Notes: generated by a model from the letters alone, not told the origin. 64,000 nt of DNA from RGIG3701 sp030530205 (GCA_030530205.1 JAUMVK010000013.1:24090-88089); one strand, 5' to 3'. Counted from the stretch's first letter, positions 40,727 through 52,800 are shown. Translations and numbers: made by a program.

Positions 40727-43700
40727 ATGTTTATGGGAATCCAGGTTTTCAGAGCGTTGCAGACTGGCATCAGTGCCATGTACCGTTTGGGAAGAAAAAC
40801 GATTGTTTTTTTTCTTCCGGCGGTCCTTTGCGCAATTTGCCTGACGGCTGCCCCCCCTGAGATGGCCCCCCCCACGACGGAAAATCCCGCGCCCCCTTCT
40901 TCCGTTGGGCAGACTTCAGAACGGAAATCGGAGGAATCCCCGTCTTTTTATTCAGCGATTTTTTCGGAGAATACAGACTCGCCGATCACCGGAACAGGAA
41001 TAAGTCCAAGAAACACTAACGAGGGGATCCCGCTTTTCCTGCTGAACCGAAACGGGCGGATGATTGCCGTACCGGGAATTTCCCTCGAAACGATGGATGA
41101 CGTTTTCCGGAAAATCGTTGGCGCGCCGACGGGGGATAACGTTCAGCTTCCCGAGTACATTTTTCACTCAGTTCTCGCGGATGGGACGGTTGGTAAAGAC
41201 GTTGTTTCGCTTAAAGTCCTATTTCAGATTGAAACCTTTGGCCAGGGCGCGGTCTGTGTGCCTCTGCGTTTCGATGAGGGAATTCTTGTAGCTTCCCAGG
41301 CCGATTCGGGTAGATCCTCCGGCAAGACAGAGACCAAAGAAAAAACAGTTCCCAAGCCAAAACCCGCTGACGAACCGAAACCAGACGCTGGTGAAACTCC
41401 CAGTGTTGCAACTGCGGATACCGTCTCGGAAGAGAAAGCAGAAGAAAAACCCGAGGAAATTTACTCCGAAGCGGCGCGTCGGCTGAATGAACTGGTTCCT
41501 GTGGAAAAACGCTACACCGGTTCAGGTCAGGTCTGGGTGGAGTTTTCCGAGGAAAATGGCTTTACTGCGTGGGTCATTGGAAAAGGCGTTCATAAAATCG
41601 AGTTGACCTTTCAGGTTCCTTACACTCGGTCGCAGTCAGGCGAGAACCAGTTTAAAATTCAGATTCCGTACGCCACGATGTCGGAAATGAACCTTGAGAT
41701 CCCGCAGACGCGCAAAGAATCGGAGCATTTGGCCGTTTCCATGACGGGCGGGACGATGCTTCGCAGCCCGAACTTTGAACCGGATTCTGGCACGGATTCC
41801 AATCAGCCGGACAGTCGGGGCAAAACGAGGCTTTCGGCAATTCGTCTGGGTGGGGAATTCTGGCTTTCGTGGAGTGAAGCCCCGGAAGAAAGGGCCGTCA
41901 CGCCGGATATTCTCGAAGCGGAGGGGCTCATTTTGGCGGTTATAAGCCAGGATTCGGTCCATTATGATGCGAGGCTAAAGGTCACGCGGAAGAATTCTGA
42001 CGTGAATTCATTCAGAGTCCAGCTTCCTGTCAATGCGGAGCTGATACCGCAGAATTCGTCGGATTATTCCATTGCTTACGTTTTGAATGATAAGGGCAAG
42101 ATTGAAAAAGAACGACCTTCCGGCGGGCCGTTGGTGGAAGTGTCTCTGAAGAAAAAATTCACGGGGATTGTCCGGGTCGATATTCACGCGAAACTTCCGA
42201 TTTCCAGCCCTCAAGCTGCCTCAGAATGGTTCGACATGGCGGGGTTTTCTGTCGTTTCAGCCGTCCGTCAGGCTGGATACTATGCCATCAAAACGACGAT
42301 TGGAAAACACGCGAACTGGACGCCGGGAACGGGGATGCGCCGTCTGGAAGAGCTTCCCGTTCCAATAGAACTTTGGGAACCAGTCAAAAACTTGGAAGTC
42401 GGTAAAGTGGGTGGAAATACCGTTGGCGCTATCGTTTATAAATCGACAACTGAAGGAAAGAAACCCGCTAAAGATGAATCCGATGAGGCTTCGGAGAATC
42501 GCCCAGCGTTAAACGATGAAAAGGCTCATGAAGAAAACGGAGATTCAGGGGAAACAACACTCGATGAGCTTTTAAATGATCTTTCGCAGGAAGATGAGGC
42601 TGAGCCGGAAAAGGAAGAGTCTGATCCCTACATTCCGTTCAATCGGGAGAATGACTCGCGGACCGACGAAATCCGGGAGAATGAAACGTGGGAATCCGTG
42701 GAAAATGTTCAATCTGTCTGGGAGGCGGTTTTTGAGTACGACTCGCAGCCAACGCCGCTCTGGACCCGAATGGTGGAACGAACGACACGTATTAATATTG
42801 AACCGCAGTACACGGTTTCGGTCACACAGGATAAACTTTTCCTGGAAGCGACGTGGAACTGTACCATCCGAGGCGGGAAAATCTCGTGGATCGACGTTGA
42901 TCTGAACGGCTGGACGTTTCTTTCCTGCGGTCCCGAAAGTTTGACCGCCTCCGAGCAGATCAACGACATTTCACCGAGTGGAAGTACCAGTGCGAACATT
43001 TCCATCCCGTTTAATCAGCCGGTTGGCAGTCATGTGCTTTTAACATTCCGGGCAGAACGTGCTCTACCGTCAGACGCGAAGGATTTTGAGTTCCGGCTTC
43101 CGCAGAAATCCGGGAGTGAGGTCCCGCAGTTCGTTTTCTCGAGTACTCCCGCGGAACTTCGGATCGTTTCGGTTCCCCAGCTTGAAGTGACTCCTGATTC
43201 AGCGAAATGCCGCCGTCTTGTGCGTCAGCCCGGGAGTTTAACTGTACCGAAGAGTTCCGAATCAGGCGGTTCCATTCCGCTCGTTTACCGGTGTGAGTCC
43301 GAAGAGGCTGTTTTCGCGGCCAACCTGCTCGTTCATGAACGCCAGACCGGTGTGCGTCAGTATTCTCAGGTGGAGCTTTACCGACAGGAGTATCGGGTCC
43401 GTCAGACCTTCAGTTACACGGTGGCGTACAAAAGCATTAATCAACTGCGTTTCCTCGTTCCTGAAATGAATATGGAGGACCTGGAATTCACGTTCAGCGC
43501 GGGAACCGGGTCTGAAAATCCTTCGGGGAAAGGTTTCGACGCCGCTTCTGTACCATCGGGAAGGGAAATGAATTTCATTTCGATGAAAGTCCCGACGGAA
43601 AAAACGCATTTGGTGACCTTGGTCCCATCTGAAACCGATGTGGAAGGAATTTCAGTGGCTCCTGACGCAAATGAAACGGCGGAGGCGGTTCCGGGAGAAA

Positions 43701-45307
43701 ATCCTGAAAATACAAACGACTCCCAGCCTTCAGACACGGGACAGGGTAAAACAGCGGAACTTTCTCCCGGGACAGAACTGGTTCCAGGGGAAACTCCCGG
43801 CAGACCGATCCTGAAATTCCGTCCCTCCGAGGAAAAACCGGGATTCATGGAAGTGGATGCACTCCTTCCCGAAGAGATGTTAGGAGGATTTACGATTTCC
43901 ATTGCGTACACGAAGCCAATGCCGCGCCTTTCGGAAGATTCACCGGAGAATGTGGAGATTGCGCTTGCTTCCTCGCTGGACGGGAATACGACGGAAAATC
44001 TTTTGGAGCTTGCGGCAGATGAATCCCTGGAAATGAACTCGCCGAAGCAGCAGAACGCGGAAAGCCCGTGGGAAGAGATGGGGACGTTCCTGGTTCAGAA
44101 CCAGTTCAGGCGCGAGAAGGAATTTGGCGAGAAATCCCGCAATATTCCGCTTCAGTTCCTTTGCAAAGCGGAAGGGGTTCAGAATTTCATTCACGTTGGG
44201 GTTTCCCTGCGATCTGTCTTGCCGCAGGAAATTACGCTTATTGACCGATGCTGGATCCAGACGTGGATTTCGGGTGAAAATCGTCGTGATCGTGCGGTTT
44301 TTCTTTTCCCGCCGGTGGAAATTCCAGGGCAGGGTAATAACCCCCGAAGTGACAGAACGCCCTTTGGCGGTAGTTCCAGTCTATCCCTTTTGACGATCAG
44401 GAAATTTACGGTTTGCCTCCCGAAAAACGCGCTGGCGGATACTGCTGAGGTCTGGATCGACAGGAAACCTGCGCAAATGGGCAGGGACGTGAAGCGCCTT
44501 TCGCCCAACAAAATCCAGGTGGTCCTTCCCGCTGCGGCTGAACATAGTGCGCAATCGGTTGAAATCCGGTACCAGTTCCGCGTTCCCAATCTTTCGGAAG
44601 GAATACGCGATATGGAAGTCCCGTATGTACAGGATTCCACGTGGATCAGGAGCCTTTACTGGCAGATCATACTGCCTGAAAATTTGCATATTGCCCAGAT
44701 GCCGAACGGATTTACCCTTGAGTACCGCTGGGGCTGGAACCAGTGCTTCTGGGGCCGTGTACCGCTCTGGGAACAGGAAACTCTGGAACGTTGGGCCGGA
44801 GCTGTAAAAGGAACACCGATTCCGGGCCGGATGAATCGTTACATTTTGGCCGGAATGGGGGCAAATGAGGTCCTGGAACAGCCGATACGCATCCGATTTA
44901 TAAATCGTACCACGCTGGTCGCGGTGTTGGCGCTGGTTGTTTTCTTCGGTGGATTTTTGATGATTTACCTGGAAATTTTTCAGAAACCAATGATTCGCCT
45001 GGTGTTTTTTGTCGTTATGGCGGGTCTGGCTGTTCGATTCCCGGAATACGCACTTCTGGGGGTTCAGGCTGCGACACTTGGATTTTTCCTTTTCTTCATT
45101 TCCATGATGTGCGGCCTGAGGCGGCAGATGAAACACCAGATTTTTGTTCGCAGTTCATCAGAAGCTAAAACACAGTTCAAGACACAAGTCCATCAGACTG
45201 TCGTCGCGCCGTCTGAGAGTTCACAGCATGCTTTCAAGACAATTTCGTATGAGCAGAATCAGGGCGTTTCGTCAGATGATGAGGCTTCGACGGTAATTCG
45301 TCAATAG
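40727..45307 (+). CDS. Giant exported protein 1 of three, membrane-anchored at the C-terminus
   Basis: This 1,526-aa protein is unrecognised. It has an N-terminal signal or anchor (GRKTIVFFLPAVLCAICL) after 17 charged residues. A Pro-rich region follows, then a module (YIFHSVLADGTVGKDVVSLK) that appears in divergent form in the two following genes. Beta-rich repeats run through residues 100-1,350, with Glu/Pro/Lys linkers such as PKPKPADEPKPDAGE and EEDEAEPEKEESD. Three hydrophobic helices close the protein (VAVLALVVFFGGFLMIYL, LVFFVVMAGLAVRF, LGFFLFFISMMCG) before a short cytoplasmic tail. The bulk is predicted outside the membrane. Its stop is 28 bases before the next start, so it is the first gene of a three-gene operon of about 14 kb. 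Surface or envelope scaffold is inference. Confidence 0.78.
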   Translation: MFMGIQVFRALQTGISAMYRLGRKTIVFFLPAVLCAICLTAAPPEMAPPTTENPAPPSSVGQTSERKSEESPSFYSAIFSENTDSPITGTGISPRNTNEGIPLFLLNRNGRMIAVPGISLETMDDVFRKIVGAPTGDNVQLPEYIFHSVLADGTVGKDVVSLKVLFQIETFGQGAVCVPLRFDEGILVASQADSGRSSGKTETKEKTVPKPKPADEPKPDAGETPSVATADTVSEEKAEEKPEEIYSEAARRLNELVPVEKRYTGSGQVWVEFSEENGFTAWVIGKGVHKIELTFQVPYTRSQSGENQFKIQIPYATMSEMNLEIPQTRKESEHLAVSMTGGTMLRSPNFEPDSGTDSNQPDSRGKTRLSAIRLGGEFWLSWSEAPEERAVTPDILEAEGLILAVISQDSVHYDARLKVTRKNSDVNSFRVQLPVNAELIPQNSSDYSIAYVLNDKGKIEKERPSGGPLVEVSLKKKFTGIVRVDIHAKLPISSPQAASEWFDMAGFSVVSAVRQAGYYAIKTTIGKHANWTPGTGMRRLEELPVPIELWEPVKNLEVGKVGGNTVGAIVYKSTTEGKKPAKDESDEASENRPALNDEKAHEENGDSGETTLDELLNDLSQEDEAEPEKEESDPYIPFNRENDSRTDEIRENETWESVENVQSVWEAVFEYDSQPTPLWTRMVERTTRINIEPQYTVSVTQDKLFLEATWNCTIRGGKISWIDVDLNGWTFLSCGPESLTASEQINDISPSGSTSANISIPFNQPVGSHVLLTFRAERALPSDAKDFEFRLPQKSGSEVPQFVFSSTPAELRIVSVPQLEVTPDSAKCRRLVRQPGSLTVPKSSESGGSIPLVYRCESEEAVFAANLLVHERQTGVRQYSQVELYRQEYRVRQTFSYTVAYKSINQLRFLVPEMNMEDLEFTFSAGTGSENPSGKGFDAASVPSGREMNFISMKVPTEKTHLVTLVPSETDVEGISVAPDANETAEAVPGENPENTNDSQPSDTGQGKTAELSPGTELVPGETPGRPILKFRPSEEKPGFMEVDALLPEEMLGGFTISIAYTKPMPRLSEDSPENVEIALASSLDGNTTENLLELAADESLEMNSPKQQNAESPWEEMGTFLVQNQFRREKEFGEKSRNIPLQFLCKAEGVQNFIHVGVSLRSVLPQEITLIDRCWIQTWISGENRRDRAVFLFPPVEIPGQGNNPRSDRTPFGGSSSLSLLTIRKFTVCLPKNALADTAEVWIDRKPAQMGRDVKRLSPNKIQVVLPAAAEHSAQSVEIRYQFRVPNLSEGIRDMEVPYVQDSTWIRSLYWQIILPENLHIAQMPNGFTLEYRWGWNQCFWGRVPLWEQETLERWAGAVKGTPIPGRMNRYILAGMGANEVLEQPIRIRFINRTTLVAVLALVVFFGGFLMIYLEIFQKPMIRLVFFVVMAGLAVRFPEYALLGVQAATLGFFLFFISMMCGLRRQMKHQIFVRSSSEAKTQFKTQVHQTVVAPSESSQHAFKTISYEQNQGVSSDDEASTVIRQ

Positions 45308-45335
45308 ATGAAACAGAAAAGTTTCTGGAAATTTT

Positions 45336-48300
45336 ATGTTTTTCCCGTTTTTTCAATCCCGCTTTTTCGGTCATTCCGGGGCTTTGATTCGTTTCAGTCT
45401 GGGAATAGCGGTCGCGGTGTGGACCTTAACGGGAGTTTTCAACCCGGACTTTCTGCGGGCACAGGAAAAAACATCCGTTTTTAAGGGAAAAACGTTAGGG
45501 CATCACGCTGTATCTGCACAGAAGGACCAGGCTCCGGCGGTTTCCGGGACGGATTCGGTTCCACTTCGTTTTCGACGGGTTTATGTTCCTCAGGAGCTTT
45601 TGCCGGAAATCCCTACGTTTGGTAAAAATTACTGGCCTGTACCGGAAAAGGAATTTAACGTTTGGCTGAACGAAAACTCGGTTTCTGAAAAGGGCGCAGT
45701 TCTTCTTCCGAAAGCTCTTTACGCGGAAAAAGCTGTTTATCGTGCCAGCCTTGCTGATAATAAATATTTCACAGGAACCGCAGTTTTTCAAATCCGCAAA
45801 ATTCCAGAGGAGGCTATGATTTCCAAAACGCCCGGGAATCCTGATGTTCTGCTCTGGTCATTTCCTCCGGTGAGTTTTGCGTTGAATGAACAGTTGAAGG
45901 TTCGTCAGACTGAAAGCGAAATGTTCACCCGGCGTGACTTTAATTTCCTGCCAGGCGGCGGAGGTGAAGCCGTACTGTTTTCTGAGGATTTCTCCTCAAA
46001 AGACTCACAGGAAGCTGCTTGCAGTGCGGAGATGGAATGGTCCCAGCGTTTTGTCAAAGGTGAAAACGGTGACTTACGTCTGAATCTGGAATGGATTCCG
46101 GCCACGGATACACAGTGGATTTTTGAATTGCCGCCGGAGTGGGTCCCGGAAACTCCTGATGGGTTGGTCGTTTTGGAACGTTCGGCAGAAACCACCCCAG
46201 AGGCAGGTGCGGAGACGGAGGTCAATGACGAAAAAGAAGAAAACGTGTGGCGAATTTCGTTTGGCGGACGGCGAAAAGCGGCTCTGACGTTCCGTTCCCG
46301 AACGAAGCCGCGTCTTCAGGAAACGCCGATTTCCTGCACGCAAAAAAATATCTATCAATTCCGTAAAGATGGGGTGGATGTTTTCGCCAGGATGAATCTG
46401 ACGCCGCTTTTGAAGAGTTTTCGCCAAAGTCTTAAACCGGTTCACGAGCTGAATGTTCAACTGGAGGGGAATCTTGTGCCTATTTCCGTCCGATTCAATG
46501 AAACCGAGCTTGAGTGGCACAGCCGTCAGGAAAATGATGGCCTGTTTTTGACCGTTCAGCTTCCGGAAGCCTTTCCGGAAACGGAAAACCAACTGGAAAT
46601 TTCAGCGATCGCCAATCTGGAACCGTGGTTAACCTGGAGTGGAAATTCTTTACGCGATCTTCCGGGGATCCATCTCGTGAACGTTCCCCGGCTCGAGTGC
46701 AGAACGCAGGTCGTTTTCTTTTCACCGCTGGAAATCAGGGATTTTACGCTTCAAAATGCGTATCTGATTTCCAACCGTCAACTTCCCAACACACAGCACG
46801 TTCAAATGGAGTTCATGGAGACTTCACCCCCGGCCAAACTTCAGCTTGCGCTTGCGCGTCAGAAGAACCCGCTGATGATTGATCTGACTACGGCCATGGA
46901 CTTTCAGGAGCATGAAATTTCCGCGGTCACGGAAATGCAGGTTTCCGTTAAGACGGGCGAAAGTTTCGACATATTGGGTCTGGTGGACCGCTCCTGGACG
47001 ATCGACTCGGTGGAAGTGACGGAGATCTCCCCCGATGGAACTCAGGGAAAACCGGCTTCCGGGAATCTTCTGGAAGATTGGAATGTGGATGTTGCTCCCG
47101 ACCTGGTGCGTCAGACTCTTTCCGATTTGGATCCAACGGGAGAACTTTCCGGTAAACTCGTCGCTGACGGCTGGGACGTGGAATCTTTCGGGATCCTTCA
47201 CATCCAGCTCACCCATTCGATTCGCCCGAAACATCCCGTTTTCGTTCAAATTCGGGCCAGACGTTTGGGCTACTCGAACAACTACTCGCTTACCGGGATC
47301 CAGCTTGCCCCGATTTACTTCCCGGCGTACCAGATTGGTCAGTCCTGGATCCTGTGCGGCTCCTCAACGGGGTGGAATATCAAATTTCTGGAGCCGTATC
47401 GGGAACACGACATTCAGCTGGACGTTCCGCCAAAGTCGGATCCGGTTCGTTTGCCACTTTTGGATCAGGAAACGCTGGTACTTCCAGGCGAGCCAGAACC
47501 CAAAACGGAAACGGAGGTAAAGCCGGATGCTGAGGCCAAGCCGGAGATTGAAGTAAAACCGGAAACAGAAATTAAAGAGGAAGAAGGTTTAAAACCCGAG
47601 ACTGAGGGAAAACCTGAGGCTGAAACGAAACAGGAGACTTCGGTAAAACCGGAAGATCCGATGAAGCCCATTATAGTTCCGCGGAGTTCCGAGCCGAAAA
47701 AACAGGAATCGTTTTCTTCGGTGCTTTTCCCTACGCTTGCGGATGCGCGGAAACAGTTTCCCGAGCAAATGTCATTTAAAACGGGAGTTCAGGATTTTAA
47801 GAACGTGCCGATGCTTCGTCTCGAACATTCGGCGCGTGAGTTTAGTGCGGAAGTAAACGGTTTTTACGATATAACTTCTACGCCAAACGCGGTCTTTTCC
47901 ATCAAGTGTGACCCCCAGGGAACGGAGGTAAGCCGGCTTCACCTGATGATCCGACCGGGGATTCTTACGGGAATTAACTGGAAATTCCCAAGGAATCTTG
48001 GGGGGACGGAAACCCGCTGTATCGAACGATCTGCGCCGGAAGAAGTGGAAGACCTCAATATGACTTATGAACTGTGGGAAATTACTTTTCCTCAACCGGT
48101 TCATGACCCGTTTGTGTTTCAGTTAGCCCTTTTGGTACTTCCTTCCAGTTCCCATCCACTCAATAACGAGAAAATGGTTTCAACAGAACCAACGATGGAA
48201 CCGAAAACGAACGGTCCGCTAAATCAGGGGTTGATGGCTGACTTTTCAGGCAAGAGTTCCGCAGAGCGTGAGGTTTGGTGGCGTAATTTTTTCCCGAATG

Positions 48301-49868
48301 GTTTGAATCTTCCGTTGATAGACGTTACGGACGCGGTAAATTGCACGGGGAGTATAACGCTTCAAAATGATGTAACTGATGCGGTTCTGGTTGAGACACA
48401 GGAAATGATCCCATCAATTCTTTCCCAGAAAGAAACATCAGGAATTTTGTTTAAAACGGCATCCGAGGATTGCGGAATGTACCGGTACTCACCCCATGCG
48501 ATCTCCAATACGCCTCGGCCGCAGCTGAAACTCCAGTGGCGAAATCAGAATATTGGTGTACAGAAGGCTTGGGTCTGGAAAGAATTCTGCCAGAGCCAAT
48601 TTTTTACGAACGGAACCATTTTGCGTTCAGTTTCGTTCAAAATCGAGAATATAGACGCGCAGCAACTGGAGCTTTCGATCCTCAGCCCGTACAAAACCCC
48701 CGTGGAATTTTTGGGAATCTTCGTGAATGATGCTCAGATCCCATTTGAGACACTTGTGAAACCTGATTCCAAGGTTCCAGAGGGCAAAGCTCCTGAGGAT
48801 ACTGAGGACGCTCTTTCTTCCCTGGAATCAAAGTCGAAAGGGATTCGGGCCGTGGCCTCCTCCGTGAAAGATGGAGAATTTCATCTGATCATTCCTTTCC
48901 CGGTTTGGCAGAGGGAAAACGAAGTGATCGTTCAGTGGCTGGAACATCAACCCGCCTGGAGTGTATTCGCAACGCTGAATCCTCCGCAAATCTCCACAAA
49001 TCTGCTGGTCCTTCAAAAGTCCTGGGAAACGTGGATCCCTGAAAATTTTGTGCCTTTCGGGAAAAATGATGTTTCCTGGAAAATCGATTCCAAAGACATT
49101 GCTTCGGACGAGGAAACCACGGGAGCGAAGGTGGATACTCCAAACGTTTCTCAAAAGCGGGATTTTCAGAAGGATTCCCTTTTGGTACGCCTTTTTGGTC
49201 CGTTCAGACTCGGAAAGAATATCTTTTCCAGACCTGAAAATCTGACTCTTACGGAAATCGAATCGCCGATTCCGCTTGATCCGCGCTCGCTGGAAAAACT
49301 GAGTTCTTTCGGGCCGGAGGAGAAATCGGGAGGTCACTCGTCGAACCTGGCGATTCTTTCGCGGGAAAGGGTTTCACACACCGTTGTGGGTTGGAATGCC
49401 TTTACACAGAGCACGGAACGGCCGATTTTCGTCATTTACGGAAACATCGTGGAAGCGTTGCGTTGGTTTCTGCTTCTGTTTGTTGGTTTCCTGGCGAGCC
49501 GGGTTTTGGCTCCATACCGTCTCCTGCGGGTTTGGCTTTGTTGTCTTTCGGGTATTTTTTGTATGCTTGTGCCGATGGCCTGGACTCCGATTTTCTCGGG
49601 GATCTTCCTTGGGTTTGGGGTTTCATTCATTAATAGTTCCCTTCGTCGGCATTTTCGTTATGTCTCGGGAAATATGAAGCCGGTCATTTCGGTGAAATCC
49701 CCGCCGGCTCCAACCCCAGCTTCGAAATCCTCGAAATCTTTGAATTATTCGTTTGCGACGAAAACCACGGAAGTATTGGAGGAATCGGCCATCTTTTTGA
49801 TCGAGGGAACCGGATCAGGTTTAGGCCCTTCCACGGGAAATTCCCGGGAAAAGGAGGAAAAATCATGA
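45336..49868 (+). CDS. Giant exported protein 2 of three
   Basis: This 1,510-aa protein has an N-terminal signal segment (FSLGIAVAVWTLTGVF). A recurrent N-terminal module follows (FRRVYVPQELLPEIP, LLPKALYAEKAVYRASLADN). It shares the KALY and Val-Tyr-Val-Pro elements with the third protein and a LADN/LADG-type element with the first. The middle carries a Lys/Pro/Glu linker of imperfect KPE repeats at about residues 720-775 (KPDAEAKPEIEVKPETEIK). Two C-terminal membrane helices (WFLLLFVGFLASRVLA and LCCLSGIFCMLVPMAW) precede an Arg-rich tail. Its TGA overlaps the next ATG (ATGA), so the third gene is translationally coupled. No enzymatic motif was found. Its function is unknown. Confidence 0.78.
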   Translation: MFFPFFQSRFFGHSGALIRFSLGIAVAVWTLTGVFNPDFLRAQEKTSVFKGKTLGHHAVSAQKDQAPAVSGTDSVPLRFRRVYVPQELLPEIPTFGKNYWPVPEKEFNVWLNENSVSEKGAVLLPKALYAEKAVYRASLADNKYFTGTAVFQIRKIPEEAMISKTPGNPDVLLWSFPPVSFALNEQLKVRQTESEMFTRRDFNFLPGGGGEAVLFSEDFSSKDSQEAACSAEMEWSQRFVKGENGDLRLNLEWIPATDTQWIFELPPEWVPETPDGLVVLERSAETTPEAGAETEVNDEKEENVWRISFGGRRKAALTFRSRTKPRLQETPISCTQKNIYQFRKDGVDVFARMNLTPLLKSFRQSLKPVHELNVQLEGNLVPISVRFNETELEWHSRQENDGLFLTVQLPEAFPETENQLEISAIANLEPWLTWSGNSLRDLPGIHLVNVPRLECRTQVVFFSPLEIRDFTLQNAYLISNRQLPNTQHVQMEFMETSPPAKLQLALARQKNPLMIDLTTAMDFQEHEISAVTEMQVSVKTGESFDILGLVDRSWTIDSVEVTEISPDGTQGKPASGNLLEDWNVDVAPDLVRQTLSDLDPTGELSGKLVADGWDVESFGILHIQLTHSIRPKHPVFVQIRARRLGYSNNYSLTGIQLAPIYFPAYQIGQSWILCGSSTGWNIKFLEPYREHDIQLDVPPKSDPVRLPLLDQETLVLPGEPEPKTETEVKPDAEAKPEIEVKPETEIKEEEGLKPETEGKPEAETKQETSVKPEDPMKPIIVPRSSEPKKQESFSSVLFPTLADARKQFPEQMSFKTGVQDFKNVPMLRLEHSAREFSAEVNGFYDITSTPNAVFSIKCDPQGTEVSRLHLMIRPGILTGINWKFPRNLGGTETRCIERSAPEEVEDLNMTYELWEITFPQPVHDPFVFQLALLVLPSSSHPLNNEKMVSTEPTMEPKTNGPLNQGLMADFSGKSSAEREVWWRNFFPNGLNLPLIDVTDAVNCTGSITLQNDVTDAVLVETQEMIPSILSQKETSGILFKTASEDCGMYRYSPHAISNTPRPQLKLQWRNQNIGVQKAWVWKEFCQSQFFTNGTILRSVSFKIENIDAQQLELSILSPYKTPVEFLGIFVNDAQIPFETLVKPDSKVPEGKAPEDTEDALSSLESKSKGIRAVASSVKDGEFHLIIPFPVWQRENEVIVQWLEHQPAWSVFATLNPPQISTNLLVLQKSWETWIPENFVPFGKNDVSWKIDSKDIASDEETTGAKVDTPNVSQKRDFQKDSLLVRLFGPFRLGKNIFSRPENLTLTEIESPIPLDPRSLEKLSSFGPEEKSGGHSSNLAILSRERVSHTVVGWNAFTQSTERPIFVIYGNIVEALRWFLLLFVGFLASRVLAPYRLLRVWLCCLSGIFCMLVPMAWTPIFSGIFLGFGVSFINSSLRRHFRYVSGNMKPVISVKSPPAPTPASKSSKSLNYSFATKTTEVLEESAIFLIEGTGSGLGPSTGNSREKEEKS

Positions 49869-52800
49869 AGATGAATGTTTCTTCCGCATCGGCTTTTACC
49901 CGTCTGGTTTTCTCCGTGGGCCAAATGCTTTTGGTTACGCTCCTGATGGTTCTTTTGATTTGGAATCCTCATGGACGTGCGGAACAACTTGAACCTCCAG
50001 CGAGAACTGTTTCACCTTTAGCTCCTGAAAAGGGGACGGAATTGCCTAAAGACCAGTCGACCGAGGTCTCCAGGGAGATTCCATGGATTTTTATTCCGCT
50101 GGATTCTGAAGGAAAACGGGCTGGGGAAGATTTTTATGTTCCGCTGGAAATCCTTCAAAACCATTTTCAGCAGTCAAAAGCGCTGAAAAACGCTCAGAAG
50201 CCGGGATATTTTTTCCGCAAGGCCCTTTACTCCGGCACGGTTTCACAAAATCTCACCTCGCGAGATTTTAGCGTGGACTCACTTCGAGCCTCTTTTGAAG
50301 TGGAAGTTTTCGTCCCGGAAACGAAAATTACTCTTCCGTTTACCCAGTCACAGATTTACCTTGTTCCGGGTTCCGCACTTTTGAACGGAGAACCCTTTCA
50401 AATTGTTTGGGAGGACGGGAAGCCCGTGGTCAATTTCCCCAAAACGGGCCGATATGCTCTTGAGTTTACGCTCATCCCAATCGTGGAGCCGATGGAGTCC
50501 TCGCCGTCTTCACTGGAATCGGAAGGGCTGAATCTTGAGCCAATTTCGGATTCTTCCGAGGAGTCTCTTCCCAATTCGGGGAATGAATTGTCGATGAGCG
50601 GTTTCCGTTTTTCGATCCCTGCGATTTCCAGCGCGCGCCTGGAGCTGCAGGTTCCACAGGGGATTAATTCGATCGAGTTCCCGACCGCCCTTGGAAGTCA
50701 GGAGTACGACGAAAATTCTCGTACCTGGATCGTAAGTCTTGGGGCTGCTCAGCAGTTGACGGTTCAGTGGAAAACGCAAAAAGTACGGACTGGTACGCCC
50801 GGGATCCTGACTGTCGAAGAGCTTTGTGTATGGCGCCTGGAAGAAAGAAGCCAGCATCTGGAATACCGCACGAGATTTCATTCCTCGGAAGAAGCGTTTT
50901 CACGAATGGAATGGGTCGTGGATTCCAGGCTGGCTTTCAAGTCTGAGAACCTTAGGGTTTTCGTTCAGACAGAAAAACGGAACGATGGTTTTTCCTCAGG
51001 AACAGAGTATGCCGCGGGAAGTATGCCTAATATGCCTTTTTCCCGAGCGTTGACGTATTCATTAGTTCCGTTTACGGGGGAGAAAACGGTTCAGACTCGT
51101 ATTGAGGGGAATGTTTGCCGAATCATTTTGACGCTTGCCCAACCCGTGAGTGAACCAGTTTTGGTCATTTTCCCGCTTGAAAATACTTCGGCAGGAAATA
51201 TTGGTTCCTACCGGCTTCCGTTGGTTCGAACCGAAAAAACGAAAGTCACGCACCGCTGGTTTCAGGTGATTTCCGCGCCTAATTTCCATCTGGAACTCCC
51301 TCAAACGGGGACGATCCCATTGATTTCTCCGCAGGAATTCAGGTCTGTCTGGGAAGAGCTCAGCCCTGTTTCAGTCCTGGGAACGGATTATTACGCAGAA
51401 TCAGCCGAATCTGTGAATCCAGGGGACATGACGGTTTTTTCCGAAAACTCCCTGGTCATTGATGCCAGTCAATCCGTGAATCAGTCTCAGACCTGGACGA
51501 TCAAATCGGGACCGCTCCCGGCCATTTCGACCATTCACGAAAATCTTTCCTGCGCGTTTGACAAAGACCTGGTCACGGTCCAGTTCCTTTTGCAATTTGC
51601 CAGTCCGGAAGCGATTCCATCGCTTTTTCACGTTCATATTCCGGAAGGACTGAATATCCAAAAAGTTATTCTTCATCAGGGAATGACTCAGAAAAATCTG
51701 CGTTTTTCGCGCAACCAGAACGATCGGCTTGGAATTTTTAACGATAAAGTTTCACCTGATACGTCCGAATCACGTAATTCCACGGGAAACGAAGAACCCA
51801 CAGCCGGAACCCGTGAGTCTGATTCCTCGCTTCCCCCTATGCTTCCGGAGTCGATCCCATCTCCCGTCGTGAAACGTTCTGCCGAGGCAGAAATATCCTC
51901 GGCCTGTTCTGTGGAAATCGTTGGAACACTTGACGTTTTGGATTTTGGTGCGAAAAAAGAAACAAAGTTTCCTTTCCCGGACGTTCGGGTTTCGGAGCCG
52001 TCTCTTCATTCGGTCCTGCGTACGGTTCATCTTTTCCGTTCCTCGCGTGTGTTGGTGAATTGTCCGATTCCTGCAGGCTGCCGGGAAATGGAAGAATCAG
52101 TTTCCACGCGCGTTTCGGGGCTTTTCGCTTTTGAAAATCTTCGACTCGTTTCCGCTTTTTCGGCTCCGCCTTTAGAGCCGATTAAAACCATTATTCAGAT
52201 TCGGCCGAATCAGCCGAAGGTTTTGATTAATACACGAACGTTCCTCCGAATCCCCCGAGAATTGACCCTTCCGACCGATGACGGCTCGTTGAAACTTGCC
52301 AATCCGGTTCAGGGGAACGATTTGGATTCTGGCGCGGACTCATCGTTGGCTCCTTCTTCCACGGAAATTTCCGGGAGGGAGTTGGCCGAGTCTGCGGATT
52401 CCGCTCTTTCAACCGGGAAAAAAGATTTGGAAGACGGGATTCCCGGTTCTTCGCCTGATCGACGGCGCAGAGGAATTTCACCGGCGATGCTCCCGGAGGA
52501 GTCCCTGAATGAGTCGCCCGTTTATTCCAGCAACTCGCACTGGCAAATGACCATGGAAATGCTTTTGACGGTTGAAAAAGGGGTGATGGACGAAATCGTT
52601 CTGGAAATGCCTGCCTCAATTTCCCAGCCGTACGTTTTGGAGCCTCCTATGCCCTACGAGCTGGAACCTGTTTCGGAACAGGAAATTTCCTCCGATGAGA
52701 AAACCGTTAAGCGAGGTGCGAAAAATTCGAGTGATAAAAAACCGAAAAGGGATTCAGGTTTTAAGTCGGGGATTTCCTCCGCTTCGAAGAACTCTGAAGC